Source of the DNA: Flavobacteriia bacterium
Lineage (GTDB): Bacteria; Bacteroidota; Bacteroidia; Flavobacteriales; Weeksellaceae
DNA: 64,000 nt
NCBI GenBank assembly: GCA_015999765.1
Contig: JAECQR010000006.1
Span: 62,001-126,000, forward strand
Direction of reading: 5' to 3'
Below, one piece after another: positions 33,553-42,533 of the stretch (position 1 is its first letter; each line of letters starts with the position of its first letter). Both the position numbers and the translations under genes were made by a program. A model generated the notes under the pieces. The model had not been told where the DNA came from, made no database searches, and was given only the letters and a program-made list of their open reading frames with translations.

Positions 33553-34079
33553 TGTCTTTACCTGAATTCTTACCAGAAGCTTATGCAAAATCCCGAAATG
33601 AAGCGGAGGCGATTTTAGTTCTTTAGATGAAGACTAAAGCAGTGAATTTAAAATGTTTGCGATAGGTATTGCTTCGAAATATGAATCAAATTGAAAGGAA
33701 GTCAGGTCTAAATTTGGATGTTTATTTTTAAGGGACTTTATAAGAAACTCCGGATAAAATTTTGAAAATTTTCGATTAAAAAACGCTGACACAAATGTAA
33801 AATATTGAAAATACTATTTAAAATCAGTTAAAGTTAATTTTATTGATTAAGCATAATACATTGTTTTTCAAATGTTAAAACACAATTCAATTAAAGTATT
33901 ACTTTACTTTAACTGTTTTAATAAATTTTCTGTGTTGAATTTTTTTCGGAGAAGGTATCGCACTAAATATATAGCCCGGATGTAAGCATTCTTTAAGCTC
34001 TTTGAGTGTCTTCCGGAGGGAGGCATGCAAAAGCGAGTGCGGACAGCCGGTGCAGTTTTGGGAAGAAACGCAAATCTTG
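33553..34079. other. Spacer with a GC-richer block at 33971-34065
   Basis: The left 400 nt are AT-rich with no gene. From 33971 the composition changes (AGCCCGGATGTAAGC ... CTTCCGGAGGGAGGC ... GAGTGCGGACAGCCGG). This resembles, from memory, a dispersed intergenic element of Chryseobacterium-type genomes. Short frames on both strands here show no family resemblance. Confidence 0.3.
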
Positions 34080-34107
34080 TTGCTCCTGAAAAAATAGAAT
34101 ATCTTTG
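34080..34107 (+). promoter_or_regulatory. Promoter giving a probably leaderless hydrolase mRNA
   Basis: TTG (34080-34082), 17-nt spacer, TATCTTTG (34100-34107): a full Bacteroidota-type promoter. Expected transcription start is about 4-7 nt further, that is at or next to the ATG at 34112. Confidence 0.65.
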
Positions 34108-34111
34108 CTCC

Positions 34112-34750
34112 ATGGATCTATCTTACCTCGTTCGCGAACCCCAAAACATCACGCCCGAAACTCCACTTTTAATTCTGCTTCACGGCTACGGAAGTAACGA
34201 AGAGGATCTTTTTGCCTTCGTCCCTACCCTGCCCGAGGATTGGCTTGTGGTGAGTTTCCGCGCGCCGCTCAACTCTCAGTACGAAGGTTTTTCGTGGTAC
34301 GATATCGACCTCATGAATGTAGAAAACCGAATTGATCTTCCACAGGCGAAAGAATCGTTAGAAGGACTGCTGCAGAATATCATGAAGGTCACCAATCATT
34401 ACGGACTTACCGAAAATGAAACGCATCTGTGCGGATTCTCCCAGGGTGGAATTCTTGCCTATGCGTTAGCGTTGCAACACCCGCAGCTTTTTTCGAAAGT
34501 GGCTTGTTTAAGCGCATATCCGGAAGAAAAACTTATGGAGAATATCGTGAAAGATAAAAAGCAACTACAGCACTTGCGGTTTTTCATTTCCCACGGAACT
34601 GATGATGCGGTGATTCCTTTAGAATGGGGCCGGAAAGCTGCAGATTTGCTCTATGATTTAAGCTGTTATTTTACATTCAGAGAATACATGAACGGGCATG
34701 GTGTGAACCAAAAAAATTATATGGATCTTATGGAATTTTTCAGAAAATAA
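34112..34750 (+). CDS. Alpha/beta hydrolase (phospholipase/carboxylesterase type)
   Basis: 212 residues from ATG 34112 (MDLSYLVREPQNITPETPLL); an upstream in-frame ATG at 34025 is excluded because it precedes the promoter. Catalytic triad: nucleophile S110 in GFSQGG, Asp164/165 in SHGTDDAVIP, His196 in NGHGV. No signal peptide, so cytoplasmic. Family members cleave acyl esters such as lysophospholipids; the natural substrate is unknown. Confidence 0.92.
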   Translation: MDLSYLVREPQNITPETPLLILLHGYGSNEEDLFAFVPTLPEDWLVVSFRAPLNSQYEGFSWYDIDLMNVENRIDLPQAKESLEGLLQNIMKVTNHYGLTENETHLCGFSQGGILAYALALQHPQLFSKVACLSAYPEEKLMENIVKDKKQLQHLRFFISHGTDDAVIPLEWGRKAADLLYDLSCYFTFREYMNGHGVNQKNYMDLMEFFRK

Positions 34751-34811
34751 GATTTGTTTTTTAATGAGATCTGAGCATTTTCCCTGAACATTTCGTCAAT
34801 TTACATTCACC

Positions 34812-35939
34812 ATGAAGTCATCTTTCATCTTTTTACTAACCGTTTTAGCGGGACATTTCACGGCCCAGGTTAAACTTGTTGTAACAGTACCGCCCAATAC
34901 GCCGGAAAATACTAAAATTTTCATGGCATCTTCACTGAACAGCTGGAATCCTACAGATTCAGGTTTTGAGCTGAAGAAAAATGCTGCCGGAAAATACGAA
35001 CTGGAAATCCCCAAAAACAGCGGTAAAGTTGAATATAAGTTTACGCAGGGAAGTTGGGAAACAGCAGAAGGAAATGCAGACGGAAAAGGGATTGAAAACC
35101 GTACATTTACATTCACCGGAACTCCTCAAATCATTGAAAACACAATTCTTTTCTGGCCTAAACCTGAACCCAAGAAGCACACCGCGTCAAAAAACGTACA
35201 AATTCTGAGCGAAAATTTTGCAGTGCCTCAACTCGGAACAACACGGCGGATCTGGATTTATCTTCCGGAAGATTACCAAAGTTCGAAGAAGAAATATCCT
35301 GTGATTTATATGCACGACGGGCAGAATTTATTCGACAACCTTACTTCTTTTTCTGGCGAATGGCAGGTTGATGAAGCCATGGATAAGTTCTTTCAGGAAG
35401 GTAAAAAACAGGCAATTATCGTAGGCATCGACAACGGCGGCAGCGAAAGGCTGAATGAATATTCCCCCTGGAAAAACACGAAATACGGAGGCGGAAAAGG
35501 TGATCAGTACGCAGATTTTCTGGCTCTGACACTAAAACCATATATTGATAAAAACTACAGAACGCTTCCTTCTGCAAAAAATACCGGATTAATCGGTTCG
35601 TCGATGGGCGGGTTGATTTCGTTTTATACCGGATTAAAACATCCTGACAAATTCGGAAAACTTGGCGTCTTCAGTCCCAGTTTCTGGTTTGCGAAGCAAG
35701 ATTTAAACAAATATATCCAAGAGCATTCAAAATCTTTGAAAAAAACGAGAATCTATCTTCTGGCAGGCAGAAAAGAATCAGAGGAAATGGTTACCGATAT
35801 TGAAAAGGTAACTCCCATCCTGATCAGCAAAGGAATCTGCAAGAAAAACATTGTAACGAAATTTGATGATTACGGAACGCATTCCGAAAGCTACTGGGCT
35901 AAGGAATTTCCGGCGGCTTACCTGTGGCTTTTTAAATAA
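34812..35939 (+). CDS. Secreted esterase with N-terminal starch/glycogen-binding-like domain
   Basis: 375 residues. Signal peptide MKSSFIFLLTVLAGHFTAQ. A beta-sandwich at 20-115 (VPPNTPENTKIFMASSLNSW, YEFK-type KVEYKFTQGSWETAEGNADG) resembles CBM20/AMPK carbohydrate-binding modules. The esterase D-like hydrolase (135-375) has HDGQNLFD and nucleophile S264 in GSSMGG. Perhaps removes acyl groups from polysaccharides or siderophores; unproven. Ends 8 nt from convergent purE. Confidence 0.9.
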   Translation: MKSSFIFLLTVLAGHFTAQVKLVVTVPPNTPENTKIFMASSLNSWNPTDSGFELKKNAAGKYELEIPKNSGKVEYKFTQGSWETAEGNADGKGIENRTFTFTGTPQIIENTILFWPKPEPKKHTASKNVQILSENFAVPQLGTTRRIWIYLPEDYQSSKKKYPVIYMHDGQNLFDNLTSFSGEWQVDEAMDKFFQEGKKQAIIVGIDNGGSERLNEYSPWKNTKYGGGKGDQYADFLALTLKPYIDKNYRTLPSAKNTGLIGSSMGGLISFYTGLKHPDKFGKLGVFSPSFWFAKQDLNKYIQEHSKSLKKTRIYLLAGRKESEEMVTDIEKVTPILISKGICKKNIVTKFDDYGTHSESYWAKEFPAAYLWLFK

Positions 35940-35947
35940 TAATCAGT

Positions 35948-36448
35948 TTAATCAAAATGATTCGGATGACTCTTTTTGATATCCTCTACCGTTCCCAACA
36001 CTTTTTCTCTAAGTGAATTCTGATAGTTCTCTAATTTTTCAGAAATTTTTTCATCAGAAGTTCCGATAATTTTCGCGGCTAAAATTCCGGCATTCGTGGC
36101 GCCATTCAAAGCTACGGTTGCTACAGGAATTCCCGACGGCATCTGCAAAATAGAAAGTACAGAGTCCCATCCGTCAATCGAATTGGAAGATAGAATCGGA
36201 ACACCAATTACAGGCAATGTTGTGCAACTTGCAACCATTCCGGGTAAATGTGCTGCGCCACCTGCTCCGGCGACAATTACTTTCAGTCCGCGGGATTTTG
36301 CTGTTTTTGCATAATCAAACATTCTTTCCGGAGTTCTGTGCGCTGAAACCACTGTTAATTCATAAGGGATTTCCAGTGACTTCAGAAAATCTGCTGCCTG
36401 CTGCATGATTGGCAAATCGCTTTGGCTGCCCATAATAATTCCGACCAT
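35948..36448 (-). CDS. purE: N5-carboxyaminoimidazole ribonucleotide mutase
   Basis: 166 residues. [11 protein letters not shown] (3-13) and [11 protein letters not shown] are the class I PurE signatures; [11 protein letters not shown] and [16 protein letters not shown] complete the active site. It moves the carboxyl of N5-CAIR to C4 in purine synthesis. The ATPase partner purK lies 2.8 kb away on the same strand. Confidence 0.97.
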   Translation of the reverse strand: MVGIIMGSQSDLPIMQQAADFLKSLEIPYELTVVSAHRTPERMFDYAKTAKSRGLKVIVAGAGGAAHLPGMVASCTTLPVIGVPILSSNSIDGWDSVLSILQMPSGIPVATVALNGATNAGILAAKIIGTSDEKISEKLENYQNSLREKVLGTVEDIKKSHPNHFD

Positions 36449-36549
36449 TTTTTAGCTTTTATTAGATGATCAAAGATAAAAATTTAATCATAAAAAAATG
36501 GGATAATCTGCGAGGTGAGATTTGCGTCAATTAAAGGCTAAACTATACA

Positions 36550-36576
36550 TTGGTAAGGGGAAATTAGCTACTTTTG
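36550..36576 (+). promoter_or_regulatory. Promoter of the MFS-EamA transporter pair
   Basis: TTG (36550-36552), 16-nt spacer, TACTTTTG (36569-36576), 28 nt before the ATG at 36605. Confidence 0.55.
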
Positions 36577-36604
36577 CAGTTGTTTTTCAACTCCTTTTTT
36601 CTCC

Positions 36605-37816
36605 ATGCTCAATAAAATTATCAGCACTTATAAAGCGGCTTTCAGCGGGTTAAGCAAAGAGAGCTGGATGCTTTCCCTTGTAATGCTCATCAACAGAATG
36701 GGGACCATGGCTGCGGTTTTTATGAGTGTGTATGTTACCCGGATTTTTGGAAGAAGTCTTGCTGACGCTGGTTTGGTGATTACTTTATTCGGCGTGGGCG
36801 CAGTTTTCGGCGCTTTATGCAGCGGCTATTTCATTAAAAAAGTAGGTTTTCGTGCCGTGCAGATAGTTACGAGCATCCTCAGCGGCCTGCTGTTTATTTT
36901 CTTTGCTAAAGTCACCGATTTTCAGTTATTGTGTCTGGTTGCTGTTTTGATTGGATTTTTCAGTGAGGCATTCCGGCCGGCAAATTTCACTGCAATTGCC
37001 TATTATTCAAAACCGGAAATGATGACGAAATCGTATTCACTGAACCGTTTTGCGGTAAATCTTGGAATGGGATTGGGAACGGCAGTTGGCGGCATTTTAG
37101 CTTCCATTGATTACCATCTACTGTTTTTTGTAGAAGGCGGCACCTACATTCTTGTAGGAATTTTAATCATGCTGCTATTGCCTAAAATCAGTAAGTTTAA
37201 AAAGAACAGAGAAAACCTTCAGATTTCGGCATCTAAATCTCCCTGGAAAGATGTTTTGTATTTAAAATTTCTCCTGCTCATTCTTATTTACATTTCCTGC
37301 TTTCTGGTTGTTTTCAAACTGGTCCCGGTTTTCTGGAAAGATATTCAGCATCTTGACGAATCTTTAATCGGAAGTATCTTAGGCCTGAACGGAATGATCA
37401 TCGCGGTTTTCGAAATGGTGCTGGTGCAGCATCTGCAGACCCGGAAGAAAGACGTAGTCTATATTTATGCAGGAATTTTTATTGCCGCCATCGCTTTTTC
37501 GCTGATTCTGTTTCCGATATTTTCCGTGATTGTTTCGGCGGTAATTGCCATTATTTTTCTTACGGCTAGCGAGATGCTGGCTTTGCCTTTTATCAATACG
37601 TTTGTCGTGAACCGGGCCGGCGCAGCCTCCCGTGCCAGTTATGCGTCTGCGTACACTTTTGTATGGTCATTATCCGGAATCATCGCTCCTGCCGGCGGCG
37701 CCTTTATTGCCGACCATTTCAGTTATACCACTTTGTGGGTGGTGCTTATTTTGTTATGTCTGATTTCTGCTTTGGGAATAAAAATGCTGTCCCAAAGGGA
37801 AAAATCCTCGTTTTAA
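36605..37816 (+). CDS. MFS transporter
   Basis: 403 residues with about 12 membrane helices. Motif A-like GAVFGALCSGYFIKKVGFRA follows TM2, and a hydrophilic central loop (about 195-215) separates the halves. Belongs to the drug/sugar-efflux-like MFS; substrate not deducible. Probably co-transcribed with the EamA gene, which starts 1 nt after its stop. Confidence 0.92.
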   Translation: MLNKIISTYKAAFSGLSKESWMLSLVMLINRMGTMAAVFMSVYVTRIFGRSLADAGLVITLFGVGAVFGALCSGYFIKKVGFRAVQIVTSILSGLLFIFFAKVTDFQLLCLVAVLIGFFSEAFRPANFTAIAYYSKPEMMTKSYSLNRFAVNLGMGLGTAVGGILASIDYHLLFFVEGGTYILVGILIMLLLPKISKFKKNRENLQISASKSPWKDVLYLKFLLLILIYISCFLVVFKLVPVFWKDIQHLDESLIGSILGLNGMIIAVFEMVLVQHLQTRKKDVVYIYAGIFIAAIAFSLILFPIFSVIVSAVIAIIFLTASEMLALPFINTFVVNRAGAASRASYASAYTFVWSLSGIIAPAGGAFIADHFSYTTLWVVLILLCLISALGIKMLSQREKSSF

Positions 37817-37817
37817 A

Positions 37818-38717
37818 ATGTTGAAAGATCCAAAACTTATTTTTGCGGTTCTTACCGTTGCTATCGTGTGGGGAACCACTTTTCTGGGAATCCGTGTGGC
37901 AGTGGAAACTATTCCGCCCTGGTTTGTTGCAGGAATCCGGCAATTGATCGCAGCCGTATTGTTATTGATGATTCTGCTGTTTTCAAAAAAACTAAAATGG
38001 ATAGGGTGGAAAAACTTAAGAATTCAAATCATTTTTTCAATACTGATGCTTATCGTAGCCAACGGAATGACCACGGTTGCCGAAGAGCATTTGTCGAGCA
38101 GTCTGGCGTCTTTGATCAGCGCCACTTCCCCACTACTTGTATTTCTGGGGAGCATTTTTTTTGGTCTTCAGAAATTTACATACCGTTCCTTATTGGGAAT
38201 CCTAATGGGGTTCAGCGGAATTCTGCTCATATTCAAAGACGGCCTTCAGGATTTACTGAATCCCGATTACCGCATGGGTGTTATCTTTATTTTCATCGCA
38301 ATTTGCGGCTGGGCATTAGGATCAATTCTCACTAAAAAAATGAAGCTGCAGCATCAGAGTATTTCACTGAATCTTTTTTACCAGTTCGCTTTCGCTGGAG
38401 TGGCGCAGATTGCATTAGCCTTTGTTGTATCTAATGAAATTGATGTCGCGACCTGGAGTTACAAAAGTATGGCGGCCACAGTTTACCTCGCCGTATTCGG
38501 GTCTGTTGCAGCGTATTTTGCCTTTCATTTTGCGCTGAAGAAGATTTCGCCAACGCAGATTTCGCTGCTTTCTTATGTAAATACAATTATTGCAATATTT
38601 CTGGGCTGGCTTGTATTGGACGAAAAAATTACGGCAGCATTTATTACCGCAACTGTACTGATTATTTGCGGGGTGTTTATCACCAATTACCAGAAAGGAA
38701 TGTTTCAGCGCAAATAA
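37818..38717 (+). CDS. EamA (DMT) family transporter
   Basis: 299 residues, ten membrane helices in two EamA repeats: VAIVWGTTFLGIRVAVETIP opens the first, and CGWALGSILTKKMKLQHQ the second. Final segment SYVNTIIAIFLGWLVLDEKI is typical. Exports metabolites such as amino acids; substrate unknown. Confidence 0.93.
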   Translation: MLKDPKLIFAVLTVAIVWGTTFLGIRVAVETIPPWFVAGIRQLIAAVLLLMILLFSKKLKWIGWKNLRIQIIFSILMLIVANGMTTVAEEHLSSSLASLISATSPLLVFLGSIFFGLQKFTYRSLLGILMGFSGILLIFKDGLQDLLNPDYRMGVIFIFIAICGWALGSILTKKMKLQHQSISLNLFYQFAFAGVAQIALAFVVSNEIDVATWSYKSMAATVYLAVFGSVAAYFAFHFALKKISPTQISLLSYVNTIIAIFLGWLVLDEKITAAFITATVLIICGVFITNYQKGMFQRK

Positions 38718-38725
38718 AGAAATTT

Positions 38726-39154
38726 TTAACCCTGAATATACTCTTTCAGCTGTTTAATGACTTCTTTCTGATCGATTACTTTTTCTCTGATGACATCAGT
38801 AATCGAAATAATACCGTTCATTTTACCTTCTTCAATAACCGGAAGATAGCGTACATTGTGATCGGCCATTAACTGCATGCAGTGATTCAGGGTGTCGAGC
38901 GGTTTTATTTCGGGAAGATTTACGGACATTACCTCCTTCACTTTTGTTTCTGAGGAATGCCTGTTTTTAAGAATGACGTTTCGGGAATAATCGCGCTCTG
39001 TAAAGATCCCGTGATAATTTTCAGCATCTTTTACGACTACTGCGCCCACATTTTTGTCTGCCATCAGCTGTAATGCTTCCAGAACCGTCTGTCCCGGATT
39101 TACAGTAACATACGAACTTCCCTTTCGGGACAGAATTGTAGCTATATTACTCAT
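38726..39154 (-). CDS. Two-CBS-domain protein
   Basis: 142 residues from ATG 39154 (MSNIATILSRKGSSYVTVNP); an upstream extension to 39208 is AT-rich and unlikely. Two CBS motifs in tandem, about 10-65 (ADKNVGAVVVKDAENYHGIF, TERD) and 75-130 (MADHNVRYLPVIEEGKMNGI, SITDVIR), forming a Bateman pair that senses adenine nucleotides. No attached enzyme. Lies between the EamA gene (convergent) and purK (upstream, same strand). Confidence 0.92.
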   Translation of the reverse strand: MSNIATILSRKGSSYVTVNPGQTVLEALQLMADKNVGAVVVKDAENYHGIFTERDYSRNVILKNRHSSETKVKEVMSVNLPEIKPLDTLNHCMQLMADHNVRYLPVIEEGKMNGIISITDVIREKVIDQKEVIKQLKEYIQG

Positions 39155-39221
39155 CATCAAATATTTTGTATTAAAGTTATTCAAAATATTTAATAAAAAA
39201 CAATACATTTCAGAAGACCAT

Positions 39222-40334
39222 CTAATCTTTGGAAACGACTTTCACTAATGATTTCACGTAGATCAGCTTTTCTAAAAGTTCTTTTCGTGAATCTGCCAGA
39301 ATATTGATGTGCCCCATTTTTCGGCCCGGCTTGGTTGCTGTTTTTCCATAAAGATGAACGTAGGTTTTTGGCAATTTCATCACTTCATCCAAACCTTTAT
39401 AATGGGCTTTACCGGAAAAATTTTCTTCTCCCACAAGATTCAGCATTCCGGAAAACCCAAATGCGTCAGTATCCCCGAGCGGAAGATTTTTTAAAACGCG
39501 GTAAAGCTGTTCAAACTGTGAATTTGCGTTTCCTTCCTGGGTTTGATGTCCGGAATTGTGCAGTCTCGGCGCGGTTTCATTAACCCAGACTTCTTCATTT
39601 TTATCAAGAAACAGTTCAATCGCGAAAAGTCCGGGAGAGTTGGCGGCTTTGATAAATTTATCTGCAATCATCTCAATCTGCCGCTCCACTTTATCAGAAA
39701 TATGGGCCGGGCAGATATTAAAATCCAGAAGATTAAGTTTAGGATCTGCCACCATTTCAGTTACCGGAAAGGTTTTGGTTTCACCGTTTTCGTTGATGGC
39801 GATGATTACAGAAAGTTCTTTTTCGATATCAACAAGGCTTTCTAAAACAGAAGGTACGTTCCATAAATGCTGAAGGTCTTCTTCGGTTCTGATGACCTGT
39901 ACCCCTTTACCGTCGTAACCACCGGCATTCATTTTCTGAACAAAGGGCAAACCGAAATTTGCTTCTGATTTATTTTGAATGATTTGAAACTCGGGACTTG
40001 GAATATCGTGTTTCAGATAGAATTCTTTCTGAAGAATTTTCTGCTGGATAATCTGGATGATTTCAGGACTTGGAATTACTTTAATCCCACATTCGCGGAG
40101 TTCGTAAAGCGCATCTACATTTACATGTTCGATCTCGATAGAGACTACATCTTTGCCTTTCCCAAAGTTGAAAACTGTATCGAAATCATCAAAATTTCCC
40201 TGTGTAAAATGAGAAATAGAGTGACAGGGCGCATCTTTGGCGGGATCGAGCGTAAACCATTCGTCATCATATTTTAAAGCCTCCTGGATAAGCATTCGTC
40301 CTAACTGTCCGCCGCCGAGAATTCCAATTTTCAT
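39222..40334 (-). CDS. purK: 5-(carboxyamino)imidazole ribonucleotide synthase
   Basis: 370 residues. GILGGGQLGRMLIQEA opens the protein; the ATP-grasp fold includes FVQKMNAGGYDGKGV, and VWVNETAPRLHNSGHQTQEG near residues 248-267 is the PurK signature. Carboxylates AIR with ATP and bicarbonate, making the substrate for PurE. Confidence 0.97.
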   Translation of the reverse strand: MKIGILGGGQLGRMLIQEALKYDDEWFTLDPAKDAPCHSISHFTQGNFDDFDTVFNFGKGKDVVSIEIEHVNVDALYELRECGIKVIPSPEIIQIIQQKILQKEFYLKHDIPSPEFQIIQNKSEANFGLPFVQKMNAGGYDGKGVQVIRTEEDLQHLWNVPSVLESLVDIEKELSVIIAINENGETKTFPVTEMVADPKLNLLDFNICPAHISDKVERQIEMIADKFIKAANSPGLFAIELFLDKNEEVWVNETAPRLHNSGHQTQEGNANSQFEQLYRVLKNLPLGDTDAFGFSGMLNLVGEENFSGKAHYKGLDEVMKLPKTYVHLYGKTATKPGRKMGHINILADSRKELLEKLIYVKSLVKVVSKD

Positions 40335-40501
40335 ATTTTCACTTTTTTCCTGATTTTACTTTCTAATTCCACTGCGTTTTGAATTTCACAAAATTACAAA
40401 AAGCAATTCTTAAGGCATAAAAATCGCTTGTCTATTTAAGATATTTAATTAGAATGCATTTATAATAAAGGTTTTTACTTTTACTTTGTATCAAATAAAC
40501 T

Positions 40502-41587
40502 ATGGAATTATTTCTCACAATTTTTTCGGTGCTGCTTATAGTGCTGAGCGTGCTTCCGTTTTTCAGGAACCAGCATTGGGTATTCCGCGTTCCGGAATTT
40601 ATGAAAATACAGATTCTGGTGCTCCAGACAATCGTTTTCTGGGCGATGATATTTTTTGCTGAAAAAAACTTTTTGCTTTGGCTTATTAACGCAGCGCAGT
40701 TCGCACTGATTATTTATCATCTTTATATTTTAATCCGCTACACCAAATTTTACAAAAAGAAAACCGTAAAAAAGATATCTTCTGCTTCCGCTACAGTGAA
40801 AGTCATTTCTGTAAATGTTTATCAGTTCAATAAAGATTTTCAGAAATTCCACCAACTGATTCAGAAATACACGCCCGATATTTTCATCACGATGGAAAGT
40901 AATTCCGATTGGGAACTGGCGAACCGAAAACTCGAAGAAGAATATCCTTTTACCGAGAAAATCACGCTCGAGAATACCTACGGAATGCATCTTTATTCTA
41001 AAATTCCTTTTGTGAAATCCACTGTTCATTTTTTTATTGCTGATGATGTTCCGAGTATCGAAGCACAGTTTAAAACCGCTGATGGACATAATTTTGTAGT
41101 TTTCGCGGTGCATCCGCCGCCGCCAAGTCCTACAGAAGAAACGACTTCCAAAGAGCGCGACGGTGATTTACTCTGTGTCGCGAAAAAGATTAAAGAACAT
41201 CAGGTTCCGTCTTTGGTAATCGGGGATTTCAACACGGTAGCCTGGTCTGTTACCTCCATTCTTTTCCGGAAAACCAGTGAGCTGATTGATGCCCGAGTGG
41301 GGCGCGGAATTCTGGCGACTTTCCACGCTAAATATTGGTTTTTCCGCGTTCCGCTGGATTTGCTTTTCCACTCGCCAGAGATTTTTGTTGAAAAACTGAA
41401 AACATTAGAACATATCGGTTCCGATCACTTCCCTATTCTCTGCGAATTTCACATTAATCTTTACGACACCAAACAGGAAGACGAGGTAAAAACCCTGAAA
41501 CCTGAAGAGGAAGAAGTCGTGGAAGAACTGATTGAGGAAGGTATAAAAGAAGAATCAGACAACCGCGAAGAAATCGCAAAGGAATAA
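40502..41587 (+). CDS. Membrane-anchored endonuclease/exonuclease/phosphatase-family protein
   Basis: 361 residues. Three hydrophobic helices at about 1-20, 38-53 and 58-80 anchor it. The EEP domain follows: SVNVYQFN, MESNSDWE, VIGDFNTVAWS and GSDHFPI hold the metal and catalytic residues. C-terminal ~40 residues are strongly acidic (EEEEVVEELIEEGIKEE). Such proteins hydrolyse phosphodiesters, for example on nucleic acids or phospholipids; target unknown. Convergent with the DUF1543 gene. Confidence 0.9.
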   Translation: MELFLTIFSVLLIVLSVLPFFRNQHWVFRVPEFMKIQILVLQTIVFWAMIFFAEKNFLLWLINAAQFALIIYHLYILIRYTKFYKKKTVKKISSASATVKVISVNVYQFNKDFQKFHQLIQKYTPDIFITMESNSDWELANRKLEEEYPFTEKITLENTYGMHLYSKIPFVKSTVHFFIADDVPSIEAQFKTADGHNFVVFAVHPPPPSPTEETTSKERDGDLLCVAKKIKEHQVPSLVIGDFNTVAWSVTSILFRKTSELIDARVGRGILATFHAKYWFFRVPLDLLFHSPEIFVEKLKTLEHIGSDHFPILCEFHINLYDTKQEDEVKTLKPEEEEVVEELIEEGIKEESDNREEIAKE

Positions 41588-41594
41588 TTTAAAA

Positions 41595-42143
41595 CTAAAT
41601 TTTATCGATTTTAAGATATTTTAGTTTGATAAAATTCTTCTGGTCAACATCATCAGATTTCTCCAAAACCAGGGAATATTTATCCTTCATTTCCTGAGGC
41701 AAAAGATCATTTACTTTAAAAATATCATCGATATCAACACCGTGTTTGTCATCGATGTGGCTTACGGCACCCGGAAAGCCCATCGTTTTATAAAATTCGG
41801 TCTGCTTGGCTCTTTTGATAACATCCGACATTTTCTTCCCGACTATCAAATGCTGCTCATGAAATTCCTCGAAAAATCCCTTTTTATATCCTCCAAGGTT
41901 GATGAAAAATAAATGATTTTCTGATTGCTGACTTCCTTTTTCCACAATTCGGATTTCGTAGCCATCGACAAATTTTACTTCCTGATAAGCGTCAAGATGA
42001 AGATCGCTACCTGCTTCCGGCCAGAACTCTTTAATAGAAGGCACTAAATCTTTCAGCTTTTCAGCGATGCCGAAAAACACATCATGCTGTTCGATTGTTC
42101 TGCCTTTCACTGAAGCACCGAGAATTATGTAAAATAGTTTCAT
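41595..42143 (-). CDS. DUF1543 domain protein
   Basis: 182 residues, cytoplasmic. Starts MKLFYIILGASVKGRTIEQH, with D-V-F-F-G-I and YEIRIVEKG...LFFINLGGYKKGFFEEFHEQ, the DUF1543 pattern. No function is established for the family. It is the last gene of a minus-strand run with the VOC, isochorismate synthase and thioesterase genes. Confidence 0.88.
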   Translation of the reverse strand: MKLFYIILGASVKGRTIEQHDVFFGIAEKLKDLVPSIKEFWPEAGSDLHLDAYQEVKFVDGYEIRIVEKGSQQSENHLFFINLGGYKKGFFEEFHEQHLIVGKKMSDVIKRAKQTEFYKTMGFPGAVSHIDDKHGVDIDDIFKVNDLLPQEMKDKYSLVLEKSDDVDQKNFIKLKYLKIDKI

Positions 42144-42146
42144 CTT

Positions 42147-42524
42147 TTATGCTTCGTAAAATTCGAGCGGCAACGCATCGGGATCCTGGGTGAAGAAAAA
42201 CTTCCGGTCGGTAAATTCGTCAATCCGGATGTCCTCGCAAATCAAACCCTTTCTATTAAGTTCATTCCTCTTTTCTTCTACATTTTCAACAGAAAAAGCC
42301 AGGTGCCTCAAACCGCAGCTCTCAGGCCGCGATGGCCTTGCAGGAGGATTGGGAAAAGAAAAAAGCTCGATCACATAATGGTCGCCGATTCCGAGATCAA
42401 GTTTATAGGAATCCCTTTCCGCACGGTAAACTTCGCGCAAAATCTTGAGCCCTAAAATTTCGGTATAAAATTTTCTGGACACCGGATAATCTGAACAGAT
42501 GATGGCAATGTGATGAATTTTCAT
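42147..42524 (-). CDS. VOC-family (glyoxalase-like) protein
   Basis: 125 residues. MKIHHIAIICSDYPVSRKFY, RHLAFSVENVEEK and a final E in LPLEFYEA give the metal-binding His/Glu set of the VOC superfamily, YaeR/SMU1112c-like subgroup. Resembles lactoylglutathione lyase, but specificity is unproven. Spaced 3 nt from the DUF1543 gene, so the two are likely co-expressed. Confidence 0.92.
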   Translation of the reverse strand: MKIHHIAIICSDYPVSRKFYTEILGLKILREVYRAERDSYKLDLGIGDHYVIELFSFPNPPARPSRPESCGLRHLAFSVENVEEKRNELNRKGLICEDIRIDEFTDRKFFFTQDPDALPLEFYEA

Positions 42525-42533
42525 GCTGAAGAT

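Noticed and set aside
33904..34113. 69-codon minus-strand frame before the hydrolase
   Set aside because: Overlaps the promoter and a GC-rich repeat-like block; translation shows no family features.
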